Assembly: GCA_050186335.1 (NCBI GenBank)
Contig: JBFWYO010000007.1
Coordinates: 1-64,000 of the forward strand
Direction: 5' to 3'
DNA from: JBFWYO01 sp050186335
GTDB lineage: Bacteria; Pseudomonadota; Alphaproteobacteria; Bin65
Length of the DNA: 64,000 nucleotides
Part shown: positions 37,892 to 46,802 of the stretch, piece by piece
Layout of the letters: each line of letters begins with the position of its first letter
Numbering within the stretch: the stretch's first letter is position 1
Notes under the pieces: model-generated
The model's database searches: none
Told to the model about the DNA's origin: nothing
Seen by the model: the letters and a program-made list of their open reading frames with translations, nothing else
Made by a program: the position numbers and the translations under genes

Positions 37892-38575
37892 ATGGCCAGA
37901 TCGCCGATGGGGCCTCCGTCCGGACCTCTGTTCGACCGACTGGTTGCCGATTCCAGCGCCGAATGGCAGCGCTACGTGGGGCACGCGTTCGTGCGCGGCG
38001 TGGCCGACGGCACGCTGCCGCTGCCGGCGTTCAAATATTATCTTTGCCAGGACTATCTGTTCCTGACTCATTTCACGCGCGCCTACGCGCTGGCGATTTA
38101 CAAAAGCAATTCGCTGGCCGAGATGCGCGAGAGCGCTGCGACCGTCGCTGCACTGCTTGATGAAGCCAGCCTGCATCTGAGATTCTGCGCAGGATGGGGT
38201 CTCTCCGAAGCCGACGTAACGGCGATGCCCGAAGATCCAGCCTGTATGGCGTATACGCGTTACGTGCTCGACGCGGGCATGCGTGGCGACCTGTTGGACC
38301 TACATGCGGCCCTGGCACCTTGCGTGGCCGGCTACGCCTGCATCGGCCACGCGTTGGGCCGCGCCGCGCGGCTGGACGGCAATCCCTATCGCGATTGGAT
38401 CGCGGCGTATGCGGGAGACGAGTATCAGGCGATCGGTCAGGCCGCAGCCACGCGCCTCGATCGCCTGTTCGCGCAACGAGGAGGGGAGAACCGCTACGCC
38501 GGCCTGCTAAGTACTTTCAAGGAAGCCACGCGCCTCGAAGCGGAGTTCTGGCGGATGGGTCTGGATCGCGCCTAA
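37892..38575 (+). CDS. tenA: TenA-family thiaminase II / aminopyrimidine aminohydrolase
   Basis: The 227-residue helical protein hydrolyses degraded thiamine to recover hydroxymethylpyrimidine. Conserved features are the FKYYLCQDYLFL motif, the catalytic Cys in LAPCVAGYACIGH and the Glu in EAEFWRMGL near the C-terminus. Length is normal. It starts 6 bp after the ferredoxin and so may share its transcript, but there is no thiamine synthesis cluster and no THI-box-like element was recognised. Confidence 0.88.
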   Translation: MARSPMGPPSGPLFDRLVADSSAEWQRYVGHAFVRGVADGTLPLPAFKYYLCQDYLFLTHFTRAYALAIYKSNSLAEMRESAATVAALLDEASLHLRFCAGWGLSEADVTAMPEDPACMAYTRYVLDAGMRGDLLDLHAALAPCVAGYACIGHALGRAARLDGNPYRDWIAAYAGDEYQAIGQAAATRLDRLFAQRGGENRYAGLLSTFKEATRLEAEFWRMGLDRA

Positions 38576-38614
38576 GATCGGCCGTCCCGGGGGAGGTCCT
38601 TGGGGGGAGGAACC

Positions 38615-40474
38615 ATGCACGCGCCGACACGCCCGATCATCCGTTCGCTGGCCGACATCCGCGAAATCGAAAAAACCCCCTGCGAGAAATGGCAGCCGTA
38701 TACGAGCACCTACGAAGCGCTCGCCGACAGCGCGCGTGAATTCGCCGATCGCGACGCGCTGATCTTCCTGCCCGAGGCGACGCTCGAGGCGGAACCCGCG
38801 CGCTACACGTACCGCGATTTCTTCGCGCGCATCACGCAGGCCGCCAATATGTTTCGCGCGCTCGGCGTCGAACAGGCCGATGGCGTGGTTTTCTTGCTGC
38901 CGGCGATCCCGGAGGCCAAGATCACGTTGTGGGGCGCCGAGGCGGCGGGCCGCGCGTGCCCGATCAACTTCATGCTCCAGGCGGAGCATATCGCCGAGCT
39001 GATCAATTATGCCAAGGCCAAGGTGCTGGTCGCCTTTGGCCCGCACCCGCAACTCGATATCTGGAGCAAGATCGATTTCCTGCGCCAACACGTGCCGAAC
39101 CTGAAGGCGATTTTGCAGGTCGGCGGGCCGCCCGACCGGCGTCCGGGCATCCTGCAATTCAGCGAAGAACTGGCCAAGCACCCGTCGGACAAGCTGGCGT
39201 TTGCGCGCAAGTTCGATAAATCTGACATCGCCGCCTATTTCCATACCGGCGGCACCACCGGCGCGCCGAAGCTGGCGCAGCACACCCATGCAAATCAGCT
39301 TCACACCGCGACGTTCGCGAGCTTCCACTACGATCTCAATTCCAGCGACGTGGTCACCAACGGTTTCCCGATCTTTCATGTCGCCGGCTCGCTGGTGTTC
39401 GGCCTGTCGGTGTTTCTGGCCGGCGCGACCATCGTGCAGCCCACGGCGCTCGGCGCGCGTAGCCAGGATTGGATCCGCAATCACTGGAAGCTCTGCGCAA
39501 AGTACGGCGCCACGATGTTGTGCGGCGGACCGACCACGATGGCCGCCATCATGGCGGTGCCGGTCGACGGCGCCGATATCTCGCGCATCCGCGCCCAATG
39601 GGCCGGCGGCTCGCCGCTGCCCAAGGAACTCGCGGCCCAGTTCGAAGCCAAATTGGGCATCCCGGTGCGCGACATCCTCGGCATGACCGAGTGCGCGGGT
39701 ATCGTCACGATTTCGCCGCTGCATGCGCCGCGCGTGCCGGGCTCGACAGGTTTTCCGATTCCGTACACGCGCGTCAAAGCCGAGCAGGTCGACGGCGAAG
39801 GCCGCCCGACCGGTGTGCTGTGCACGCCCGGCGAACCCGGCGTGATCATGCTGACCGGGCCGCACGTTTCGCCCGGCTATACGGACACGCGACGGAATGC
39901 GGGCATGTTCACCGACGACGGCTGGATCGTCGGCGGCGATCTCGGCCATCTGGATGCGGACGGACGCGTCTACATCACCGGCCGCGCGAAGGACGTCATC
40001 ATCCGCGGCGGCCACAATATCGACCCCGCTATGATCGAAGAGGCGATCGAGAAGCATCCGGCGATCGCGCTCGCCGCCGCAATCGGCCAGCCCGACGCCT
40101 ATGCCGGCGAGTTGCCGGTCCTGTATGTGACGCTGAAACCGGGTGCGCAGGCGACCGAGGCCGAGTTTCTCGACTATCTGCGCGAACGCATCTTCGAGCG
40201 CCCCGCCTTGCCGAAGCGCGTGACCGTGCTCGACGAACTGCCGACTACGCTGGTCGGCAAGATATTCAAGCCCAAGCTGCGCATGATGGCGATCGAGCGC
40301 ACGTTCGGCGAAGTCTTGGCCGAAGCGGGTATCGAAACGCGGGTCACTGCCTATGATTCCGGCGGCGGGCTGAAAGCCAGGATAGCCTTGCCGGTAGGAA
40401 CCGACCGGGCGGCGTTCGCGGAAAAGCTCAAAGCCCTGCTCGGCGGTTTCCACATTCCGCACGAGATCGTCTGA
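38615..40474 (+). CDS. AMP-forming acyl-CoA synthetase
   Basis: This 619-residue adenylate-forming enzyme activates a carboxylic acid with ATP and CoA. The phosphate-binding loop is FHTGGTTGAPKLAQHTHAN; later come LGMTECAG, DGWIVGGDLGHLD, TGRAKDVIIRGGHNIDP, and the C-terminal Lys in TLVGKIFKPKLR that completes adenylation. The C-terminal 80 residues continue past the usual end. The substrate is probably a medium or long fatty acid or aromatic acid, but cannot be decided. A strong GGGGGGAGGAACC ribosome binding site precedes ATG 38615. It converges with the isomerase-like gene. Confidence 0.9.
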   Translation: MHAPTRPIIRSLADIREIEKTPCEKWQPYTSTYEALADSAREFADRDALIFLPEATLEAEPARYTYRDFFARITQAANMFRALGVEQADGVVFLLPAIPEAKITLWGAEAAGRACPINFMLQAEHIAELINYAKAKVLVAFGPHPQLDIWSKIDFLRQHVPNLKAILQVGGPPDRRPGILQFSEELAKHPSDKLAFARKFDKSDIAAYFHTGGTTGAPKLAQHTHANQLHTATFASFHYDLNSSDVVTNGFPIFHVAGSLVFGLSVFLAGATIVQPTALGARSQDWIRNHWKLCAKYGATMLCGGPTTMAAIMAVPVDGADISRIRAQWAGGSPLPKELAAQFEAKLGIPVRDILGMTECAGIVTISPLHAPRVPGSTGFPIPYTRVKAEQVDGEGRPTGVLCTPGEPGVIMLTGPHVSPGYTDTRRNAGMFTDDGWIVGGDLGHLDADGRVYITGRAKDVIIRGGHNIDPAMIEEAIEKHPAIALAAAIGQPDAYAGELPVLYVTLKPGAQATEAEFLDYLRERIFERPALPKRVTVLDELPTTLVGKIFKPKLRMMAIERTFGEVLAEAGIETRVTAYDSGGGLKARIALPVGTDRAAFAEKLKALLGGFHIPHEIV

Positions 40475-40492
40475 GCGCGAACGGATGCGCCG

Positions 40493-41113
40493 CTACCAGC
40501 CGCCGCGTTCCAACCAAAGGTCGAGCATTTCGAGATTGTCGGCGCCCCAGAATTTTTCGTCGTCGACGATGATGAAGGGCGAACCGAACACACCGCGGGC
40601 GATCGAGGCGTCGATCTCGGCGCGCATGCGTTCTGCGGTCTCTTTCGAATGCAATCCCGCGATCATCTCGTCGCGGCCGACGCCGTGGCGGGCGGCGATC
40701 TCGGCGAGCGCGTCGGGTTGCGCCATTTCCCTTCGCTCGGCCCAATAACCGTGCAGCACATCCTTGGCAAAACGCTTGGCCAGCGCAGGCTCGCGTGCGA
40801 ACAAGTACCAATAGGCGCGCGCCGGCGGCACCGGCGCCATGCCGATTTCGTCGAACCGACGCGGGTCGATCGGCACCTTGTGCAGGCGCGCGTAACGCGG
40901 CACCGCGTATTTGGTGAGATATTCGCCTTTGAGCGGCGTTTCGAGCAGCGGCTTTAGGCCCATGACCTTGAGCACCGCGACGCCGAGCAGCATCGGCCGC
41001 CAAACCACCTCGCGCCCGTGCTTGGCGCCCAGCGCGTCGATGCGCAGGCTGGCGAAGTAGCCGAACGGCGAGATGAAATCGAAATAGAAGTCGATCGGCC
41101 CCGTTTTCGTCAT
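40493..41113 (-). CDS. 2-hydroxychromene-2-carboxylate isomerase-like (kappa GST/DsbA family)
   Basis: The 206-residue thioredoxin-fold protein has FDFISPFGYFAS, where Ser replaces the Cys of a DsbA active site, as in kappa-class glutathione transferases and NahD. The end GVFGSPFIIVDDEKFWGADNLEML is also typical of that group. NahD isomerises hydroxychromene carboxylate in naphthalene degradation, but no aromatic degradation genes are nearby, so a general glutathione-dependent role is equally likely. Start ATG 41113 (MTKTGPIDFYFDF) is preferred over the upstream 41137. Confidence 0.85.
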   Translation of the reverse strand: MTKTGPIDFYFDFISPFGYFASLRIDALGAKHGREVVWRPMLLGVAVLKVMGLKPLLETPLKGEYLTKYAVPRYARLHKVPIDPRRFDEIGMAPVPPARAYWYLFAREPALAKRFAKDVLHGYWAERREMAQPDALAEIAARHGVGRDEMIAGLHSKETAERMRAEIDASIARGVFGSPFIIVDDEKFWGADNLEMLDLWLERGGW

Positions 41114-41230
41114 GCCAGCGCCCGAATATTGCCTCACCGCCCGGGCACAAGATCATAGGCGCCGGAACCGGGCAAGCCGCCGCCGGGCATTGCCGAACGC
41201 GATCCCGGCGTTACGCCAGGGTGCTAAAGT

Positions 41231-42643
41231 ATGACGATGCAGAGACCATTTGCGTACGCCGAAGCGTTGAAGCCGGACAAGCTGCTCCAGCTTTATCTGC
41301 GCAGCCCGTTCGGCGCGTTGCTGGCCAGCCCGGTGATCGACCGGCCGACGCTTTGGGCGGTGACCGATATCCTGTTTCCGCTCTCGCGACTGTGGGCCGC
41401 CGCGTATGTCGCGCGCGGCGACGTGGAGGAGTTCCTCCGCCAGGTGCCGATGAAAACGGCCTCGATCGTGGTGCGCAACCGACTCGCGCGAACCTTGGCC
41501 GGCTTCGAAGCGGCGCGCGACGAGGCCGATCGGGCGGCCGCGGATTGGGAGCGGCTGTTCTTCGGCACGGACGCGAGCGACGACAAGAAGCTCCAGGCGG
41601 CGGAGCGGATACGGGTGGATACGGCGCAGGCCCTGATCCTGCAGCGTGCGCGCTTCGTGCCGCTGCTGTTGGGCCGTTCGATCCCGAAAGTGAAATTCGC
41701 CATCCCGACCGAAGCCGAGGTCAAATCCGCCTACGGCGATTACCTGGCGCAGCCCGAGCGTGCGTTCGGCGCACCCGCGTCGATGCCGCAAGTCGAGGTC
41801 TCACGTTCGGTGCCCAGCGCGGCGGGCCGCGATTATTGGCTCCGCTTTGCTTCGCCTTCGGTGCGTGTCGGCGGCACGGTATGGGCGCGCGTCCACGAGC
41901 CGATCGGAGTCGTCGACCCGCCGAGCTTCATTTTCGGCAACGGCATCGGCGTCGAATTCGATCAGGTCAAATACAGTTTCGAGGACGCGGTCAAATTGTG
42001 CCGGAGCGGCGTTCGCGTGATCGAAATCGAAGCGCCCTGGCACGGCCGGCGCATCGAGCCGGGATTTTACCCGGGCGAACCGTTCATGGCGCGCGCGCCC
42101 TTGGGGCCGATCGACCTGTTCACCGCCCAGGTGCGCGAGATCGCCGTGCTGATCGACTGGTGCCGGCGGGGCAGCCGCGGCCGGATCGGTGTGGGCGGCA
42201 CGAGCATGGGCGCGTTGGTCGGGCAATTGGTTGCCACGCATGCGAAACGCTGGCCGAAGCGATTACGGCCCGACATGCTCGGGCTGATCACGTTTTGCGA
42301 CCGGGTCCACGAATTGCCGTTCACAAGCGCGTTGGCGAAGCGGGCCGGCGTCGGGGCGGCGCTCGCCGCCGCCGGCTGGAACGCCGAGAAATGCCAGCGT
42401 TGGCGCGGGTTCACCGATGCGCTCGAGGCGCCGTCGATGGAGCCCCGGAACATCGTTGCCGTACTCGGCCGCCACGATCGAGTCACGCCCTACGAGGTCG
42501 GCCGCGCCCAAGTCGAACGTTGGGGCGTACCGCCGGGCAACGTGTTCGTGCGTCGCCAGGGTCATTTTTCCGTGCCCCTTGGCCTGGTGCGCGACGATGG
42601 GCCGCTGCGTCGGATCGGCGAATTACTGCTCGAGCAAGGCTGA
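41231..42643 (+). CDS. Large alpha/beta hydrolase (ABHD18/DUF2048-like)
   Basis: The 470-residue protein has a helical N-terminal half (about 170 residues) ahead of an alpha/beta hydrolase core: APWHGRR (oxyanion region), the nucleophile in GGTSMGALVG, an acid in GRHDRVTP and a His in RQGHFSVPL, so a full Ser-Asp-His triad is visible. The core resembles the ABHD18 (DUF2048) hydrolases. Substrate is unknown. The N-terminal half has no recognised domain. It precedes mnmA by 72 bp without obvious functional link. Confidence 0.72.
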   Translation: MTMQRPFAYAEALKPDKLLQLYLRSPFGALLASPVIDRPTLWAVTDILFPLSRLWAAAYVARGDVEEFLRQVPMKTASIVVRNRLARTLAGFEAARDEADRAAADWERLFFGTDASDDKKLQAAERIRVDTAQALILQRARFVPLLLGRSIPKVKFAIPTEAEVKSAYGDYLAQPERAFGAPASMPQVEVSRSVPSAAGRDYWLRFASPSVRVGGTVWARVHEPIGVVDPPSFIFGNGIGVEFDQVKYSFEDAVKLCRSGVRVIEIEAPWHGRRIEPGFYPGEPFMARAPLGPIDLFTAQVREIAVLIDWCRRGSRGRIGVGGTSMGALVGQLVATHAKRWPKRLRPDMLGLITFCDRVHELPFTSALAKRAGVGAALAAAGWNAEKCQRWRGFTDALEAPSMEPRNIVAVLGRHDRVTPYEVGRAQVERWGVPPGNVFVRRQGHFSVPLGLVRDDGPLRRIGELLLEQG

Positions 42644-42715
42644 ATTGGCCGGAAATCCGCCAAAAGACGTTGGCCGCGCCTTGCACCTCGGGCGCCAGGG
42701 GCTATATTCCGGCCC

Positions 42716-43846
42716 ATGAATTCGGCTGACACCATAGGGCTGGCACGGGGCGCGCGGATTGTCGTCGCCATGTCCGGCGGCGTCGACAGTTCGACCACGG
42801 CGGCGCTGCTGAAGGAACAGGGCTACGACGTGGTCGGCGTCACGCTGCAATTGTACGACCACGGGGCGGCGGTCGGCCGCAAGGGCGCCTGCTGCGCCGG
42901 CGTCGATATTTACGATGCGCGCCGCGTGGCGGAAACGATCGGCATTCCGCACTACGTCCTGGATTACGAGCAGCGCTTCCGTACGCAGGTGATGGACGAT
43001 TTCGCGGATAGTTACTTGAAGGGCGAAACCCCGGTGCCGTGCGTGCGCTGCAATCAGACCGTCAAGTTTCGCGACCTCCTGGATACCGCGCGCGACCTTG
43101 GCGCGCAGGCGTTGGTTACCGGCCACTACGCGCGGCGCGTTCAAGGCCCGCGCGGGGCGGAACTGCACGCCGGCGCCGATCTGTCGAAAGACCAAAGCTA
43201 CTTCCTGTTCGCCACCACGCCAGCCCAGCTCGACTTTCTGCGCTTTCCGCTCGGCGGACTGACGAAGGACGAAACGCGAGGCCTCGCCGCGCGTTATGCG
43301 CTGCCGGTCGCGTCCAAACCCGACAGCCAGGACATATGCTTCGTGCCCGACGGCAACTACGCCAGTGTGGTCGCCAAGTTGCGCCCGGGCGCCATCGAGC
43401 CGGGCGAGATCGTCGATCTTCAGGGCCACGTGCTGGGCCGCCACGACGGCGTGATCAATTTCACCGTCGGCCAACGACGGGGCCTCAATTTGGGCAATGT
43501 CGGCGGCGAGCCTTTGTATGTGATACGCCTCGATCCTTCGGCGCATCGCGTCATCGTCGGTCCGCGCGCGGCGTTGGGTTGCGCTGAGTTTCACATCCGC
43601 GACGTGAACTGGCTCGAGACGGCAGCGCGCGACTTGTCCGGCCGCCGGGTCAGCATCAAGGTCCGCTCCGCCGCGCCGGCCGTCGCGGCTCGGATATTCT
43701 TGTCGTCGCGGGGAATGGCGCGCGTCGTGCCGGACGTCCCGCTCGAAGCCGTCGCGCCGGGCCAGGCTTGCGTGTTTTACGACGGCACGCGCCTGCTGGG
43801 CGGCGGATGGATCGCGCGCGCCGACGCCGCAGCGTTGGCCGCATGA
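42716..43846 (+). CDS. mnmA: tRNA-specific 2-thiouridylase MnmA
   Basis: MnmA makes 2-thiouridine at the wobble position of tRNA-Lys, -Glu and -Gln. The 376-residue protein has the PP-loop MSGGVDSST, the catalytic cysteines in PVPCVRCNQTVKF and SQDICFVPDG, and VGQRRGLNLG in the central domain. The sulfur comes from a cysteine desulfurase through relay proteins or directly, so the iscS-like genes in this window are likely donors. It overlaps nothing; the glycosyltransferase gene begins 31 bp later. Confidence 0.96.
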   Translation: MNSADTIGLARGARIVVAMSGGVDSSTTAALLKEQGYDVVGVTLQLYDHGAAVGRKGACCAGVDIYDARRVAETIGIPHYVLDYEQRFRTQVMDDFADSYLKGETPVPCVRCNQTVKFRDLLDTARDLGAQALVTGHYARRVQGPRGAELHAGADLSKDQSYFLFATTPAQLDFLRFPLGGLTKDETRGLAARYALPVASKPDSQDICFVPDGNYASVVAKLRPGAIEPGEIVDLQGHVLGRHDGVINFTVGQRRGLNLGNVGGEPLYVIRLDPSAHRVIVGPRAALGCAEFHIRDVNWLETAARDLSGRRVSIKVRSAAPAVAARIFLSSRGMARVVPDVPLEAVAPGQACVFYDGTRLLGGGWIARADAAALAA

Positions 43847-43877
43847 ACGCGGTCCGACGCGCTCGAGGCCCGCGCCG

Positions 43878-46535
43878 ATGAAATTTTTCGCCAAACTGCG
43901 CGACATTCAGCGATTTCGCCGCGACCATTGGGAGCGCGCGCATGTCGCGCTGCAGAATCAGACGTTACTGGCGCGCGCAGGCAATGCCTGTTTATGGATC
44001 GCCGTCAAATCGTTGACCGCGATGCCACGATTGCGCCGGTTGTTGACGCGGCGACCGAAGCAGCACGCCGCTCGGCAGAAATTCTCGGAATGGACCAGCG
44101 GTGTGGGATCCGTCAGCGCCGGCATCGCGCCGTTGACCGAAAAATCGCTGCCGACCCTCGGGCGCAAGGTGCTGATCGTCGCGGAATTGTCGCTCGGTCA
44201 ATGCACGCGCTATCGCGTCGAGCACAAGCTGCAGATGCTCGCTCACCTGGGCATCAAGGGCGAGGCAATTTCCTGGCTCGAGCCGGAACGGGCGCGCGAC
44301 AAGCTGCAAACATGCGCCATGGTGATCTTCTATCGCGTCCACGACTGGCCGGCGGTGATGGAACTGATCGCCGAAGCGCGCCGATTGGGTGTGCCGAGCT
44401 TTTTTGAGATCGACGATCTCGTGTTCGACGACGCGGCGTATCGCGCCAATGCGAATCTGCGCACGCTGCCGCCGGCGGAACAAGTCCGGCTGCTTGCCGA
44501 CGCGGCGAGCCATCGCACCGTGCTGGCGGCGACCGACCATGCGATCGCCAGCACGCCGACGATTGTCGAAATCATGCGCGCGACCTGCCGGGGCGACGTG
44601 CTGCTGATGGAGAACGGCGCGGATCCCGAACTCGCGGCTTGGGCGGCGGCGGGCCTGGGACGACCGACCCACGCGGACGGTCGGATCGTCATCGGCTACG
44701 GCAGCGGATCGCGCACCCACGATGCCGATTTCGCGGTGGCGGCGCCTGCGCTGGTCGAAATTATGGCGCGCTATCCTCAGGTCCGGCTGGCGATTGTCGG
44801 CGATCTGACGATGCCGGACTCACTCGTGCCGTTCGCCGCCCGCACGGTGCGCATCGGCCGCCTGGATTGGCCGGCCTACTGCCGGGCGCTGGCTGAATTC
44901 TCGATCAATCTGGCGCCGCTCGAGGCCACCACGTTCAGCGACGGCAAGAGCAACATCAAATTCCTCGAAGCCGGCGCGTTGGGCATTCCGACTGTCTGCT
45001 CGCCGGCCCGCCATTTTCGCGAAACAGTCAGCCACGGAGTCGATGGGCTCGTCGCCGCGACCACGGACGAGTGGATCGCGGCGCTGTCGCTGCTGATCGA
45101 CCGGCCCGAGGTTTATCGCAGGATCGGCGATGCCGCGAGGGAAACCGCGCGCAAGCGGTTCGATCTCGCTACCTTGGCGCGAACGCAGGCGGCCAGACTG
45201 GTCGAGTATTTTCCGCCGACGCGGGCTGCCAACGACGCCCGGCGGCCGCGCGTGCTGATGGTCAACATCATGTATCCGCCGGACGGGCACGGCGGCGCGA
45301 CGGTGGTCATCGAGCAGCTCGCCACCACGATGGCGCGCGGCCAGCGGTTCGACGTTTCGGTCTTCACCGGCACATCGCGCGATTCGTTGCTGCCCTACGA
45401 ATTGCTGCGTTACGAGCATGACGGCGTGCCTGTTGTCGCGGTCAAGCTGCCGGATCCGGACGATGCGGTTGCCGACTACGACAACCCGCTGATGGATGCG
45501 GTGTTCGCCGAGGTGCTCGATGCGGTGCAGCCGGATCTCGTGCATTTCCATTCGATCCAACGGCTCGGCGCGAGTTTGGCGATGGTCTGCCGCGGTCGAA
45601 ATCTGCCGTATGTGGTCACGCTGCACGACGCATGGTGGTTGTGCGAAAAGCAGTTCATGGTGCGCGACGACGGATCATATTGCCATCAGACGCGCATAGA
45701 CCCGCTGGTATGCGCGCAATGCGTACCGTCGCCGAGCTATACGTACGTCCGCTCGCCGTATTTGCGCGACGTGCTGCGCGGCGCCGCCAGACTGTTGTCG
45801 CCGAGCCGGTTCTTCGGCGATCTTTACCTTGCCAACGATTTCGCCGCGGACCGGTTGGTCGTCAATAAGAACGGCATTTTGCCGCCCTCGGCAAAGCCGC
45901 GCGTCCGAACGCCGAATGGCATCGTGCGTCTGGGCTATCTCGGCGGTATCGGCCGGCACAAGGGATTGGACGTTCTACGCGACGCGGTCGAACGTATCGA
46001 GGCGGAAAATTTCGAACTGCGGGTCGTCGATGTGCTGCCGCACTCGAATCCATCAATCGCCAAGAGCATGAAATGGCGCATGCGCGGCAAGCTGACCGTG
46101 GTGAAGCCGTTTTCGCCGGCGACGGCCGGAGACTTTTACGATCAGATCGACGTGCTGCTGTTCCCGTCGCAGTGGAAGGAGAGTTTCGGCTTGGTGGTGC
46201 GCGAAGCGCTCGCGCGCGACATCTGGGTCATCGCGACCGATTCGGGCGGCACGGTCGAAGATATCGTGCCTGGGGTCAACGGCGACGTGGTGCCCATGCA
46301 CGACGCCGCGGCGTTCCGGGCCGCCATCGAGGCGGTACTGCGCGACCCTGCCAGACTGGCGGGATACGCCAATCCGCACCGCGAGAAAATCCGCAGTTTT
46401 CAACAGCAAGCCGAGGAATTGGGCGACTATTACCGCGACATTCTGGCGACGCTTGACAGCCCGAAAGCGGGGTTCTATACGCCGTCCCTCGAAAAACGCG
46501 GGCTCGTGCCGCGTTCGGATGGCATGGCTGGGTAG
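43878..46535 (+). CDS. Tandem glycosyltransferase (two GT-B domains) ending inside a tRNA gene
   Basis: The 885-residue protein has two glycosyltransferase lobes. Residues about 95-430 form a GT-B-like domain (FEIDDLVFDD, KSNIKFLEAGALGIPTV). Residues about 455-860 form a GT4 domain starting VLMVNIMYPPDGHGGATVV, with LVHFHSIQR, GYLGGIGRHKGLD and the E-x7-E motif in ESFGLVVREALA. No membrane segments are obvious. The two halves would add successive sugars to a polysaccharide or lipid-linked glycan; donors are unknown. Its last codons and TAG stop (46533-46535) lie within the first ten bases of the tRNA gene. The manC and gmd genes for GDP-sugars lie 3 kb away, beyond the accessory insert, and could once have been closer. 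Confidence 0.85.
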   Translation: MKFFAKLRDIQRFRRDHWERAHVALQNQTLLARAGNACLWIAVKSLTAMPRLRRLLTRRPKQHAARQKFSEWTSGVGSVSAGIAPLTEKSLPTLGRKVLIVAELSLGQCTRYRVEHKLQMLAHLGIKGEAISWLEPERARDKLQTCAMVIFYRVHDWPAVMELIAEARRLGVPSFFEIDDLVFDDAAYRANANLRTLPPAEQVRLLADAASHRTVLAATDHAIASTPTIVEIMRATCRGDVLLMENGADPELAAWAAAGLGRPTHADGRIVIGYGSGSRTHDADFAVAAPALVEIMARYPQVRLAIVGDLTMPDSLVPFAARTVRIGRLDWPAYCRALAEFSINLAPLEATTFSDGKSNIKFLEAGALGIPTVCSPARHFRETVSHGVDGLVAATTDEWIAALSLLIDRPEVYRRIGDAARETARKRFDLATLARTQAARLVEYFPPTRAANDARRPRVLMVNIMYPPDGHGGATVVIEQLATTMARGQRFDVSVFTGTSRDSLLPYELLRYEHDGVPVVAVKLPDPDDAVADYDNPLMDAVFAEVLDAVQPDLVHFHSIQRLGASLAMVCRGRNLPYVVTLHDAWWLCEKQFMVRDDGSYCHQTRIDPLVCAQCVPSPSYTYVRSPYLRDVLRGAARLLSPSRFFGDLYLANDFAADRLVVNKNGILPPSAKPRVRTPNGIVRLGYLGGIGRHKGLDVLRDAVERIEAENFELRVVDVLPHSNPSIAKSMKWRMRGKLTVVKPFSPATAGDFYDQIDVLLFPSQWKESFGLVVREALARDIWVIATDSGGTVEDIVPGVNGDVVPMHDAAAFRAAIEAVLRDPARLAGYANPHREKIRSFQQQAEELGDYYRDILATLDSPKAGFYTPSLEKRGLVPRSDGMAG

Positions 46536-46600
46536 CTCAGTGGTAGAGCAGGGGAATCATAATCCCTTGGTCGGGGGTTCAAATCCCTCCCCAGCTACCA
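46526..46600 (+). tRNA. tRNA with CAU anticodon (probably elongator tRNA-Met)
   Basis: A 75-base cloverleaf with encoded CCA folds by eye: acceptor GGCTGGG pairs with CCCAGCT (a G-U at the first pair), D arm GCTC...GAGC, anticodon loop ATCATAA with CAT, variable loop ending TTGGTC, and T arm GGGGG-TTCAAAT-CCCTC. The first pair is not the C1-A72 mismatch of initiator tRNA. CAU is also used by tRNA-Ile2 after lysidine modification; the U4-A69 pair fits elongator Met better than Ile2, but this is not decisive. The glycosyltransferase gene ends inside its 5' end. Confidence 0.92.
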
Positions 46601-46682
46601 TCATTTTAGAAACAAATCATATAGTTGCTTGGAACCTAGGCTGCCCGATCATGCTTCATTTAGTGTCGTAAACGCCAAGTCT

Positions 46683-46698
46683 GTGTTGCAATCAACAC
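46683..46698. repeat. Short inverted repeat downstream of the tRNA
   Basis: GTGTTG-CAAT-CAACAC is a perfect 6-bp stem with a 4-base loop. It is followed within ten bases by a CTTTT run, so it might act as a weak terminator for the tRNA transcript or as an operator before the TIR gene. Neither is certain. Confidence 0.4.
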
Positions 46699-46802
46699 TA
46701 GTGCTTTTGAACTAATAACGGGAAGTCCGCGCGACATTGCTGCAACATGCTATAGCAGTTTCGCGGGTCGCATTTTCGACCCCCCAACACTGGGAGGAGC
46801 GG

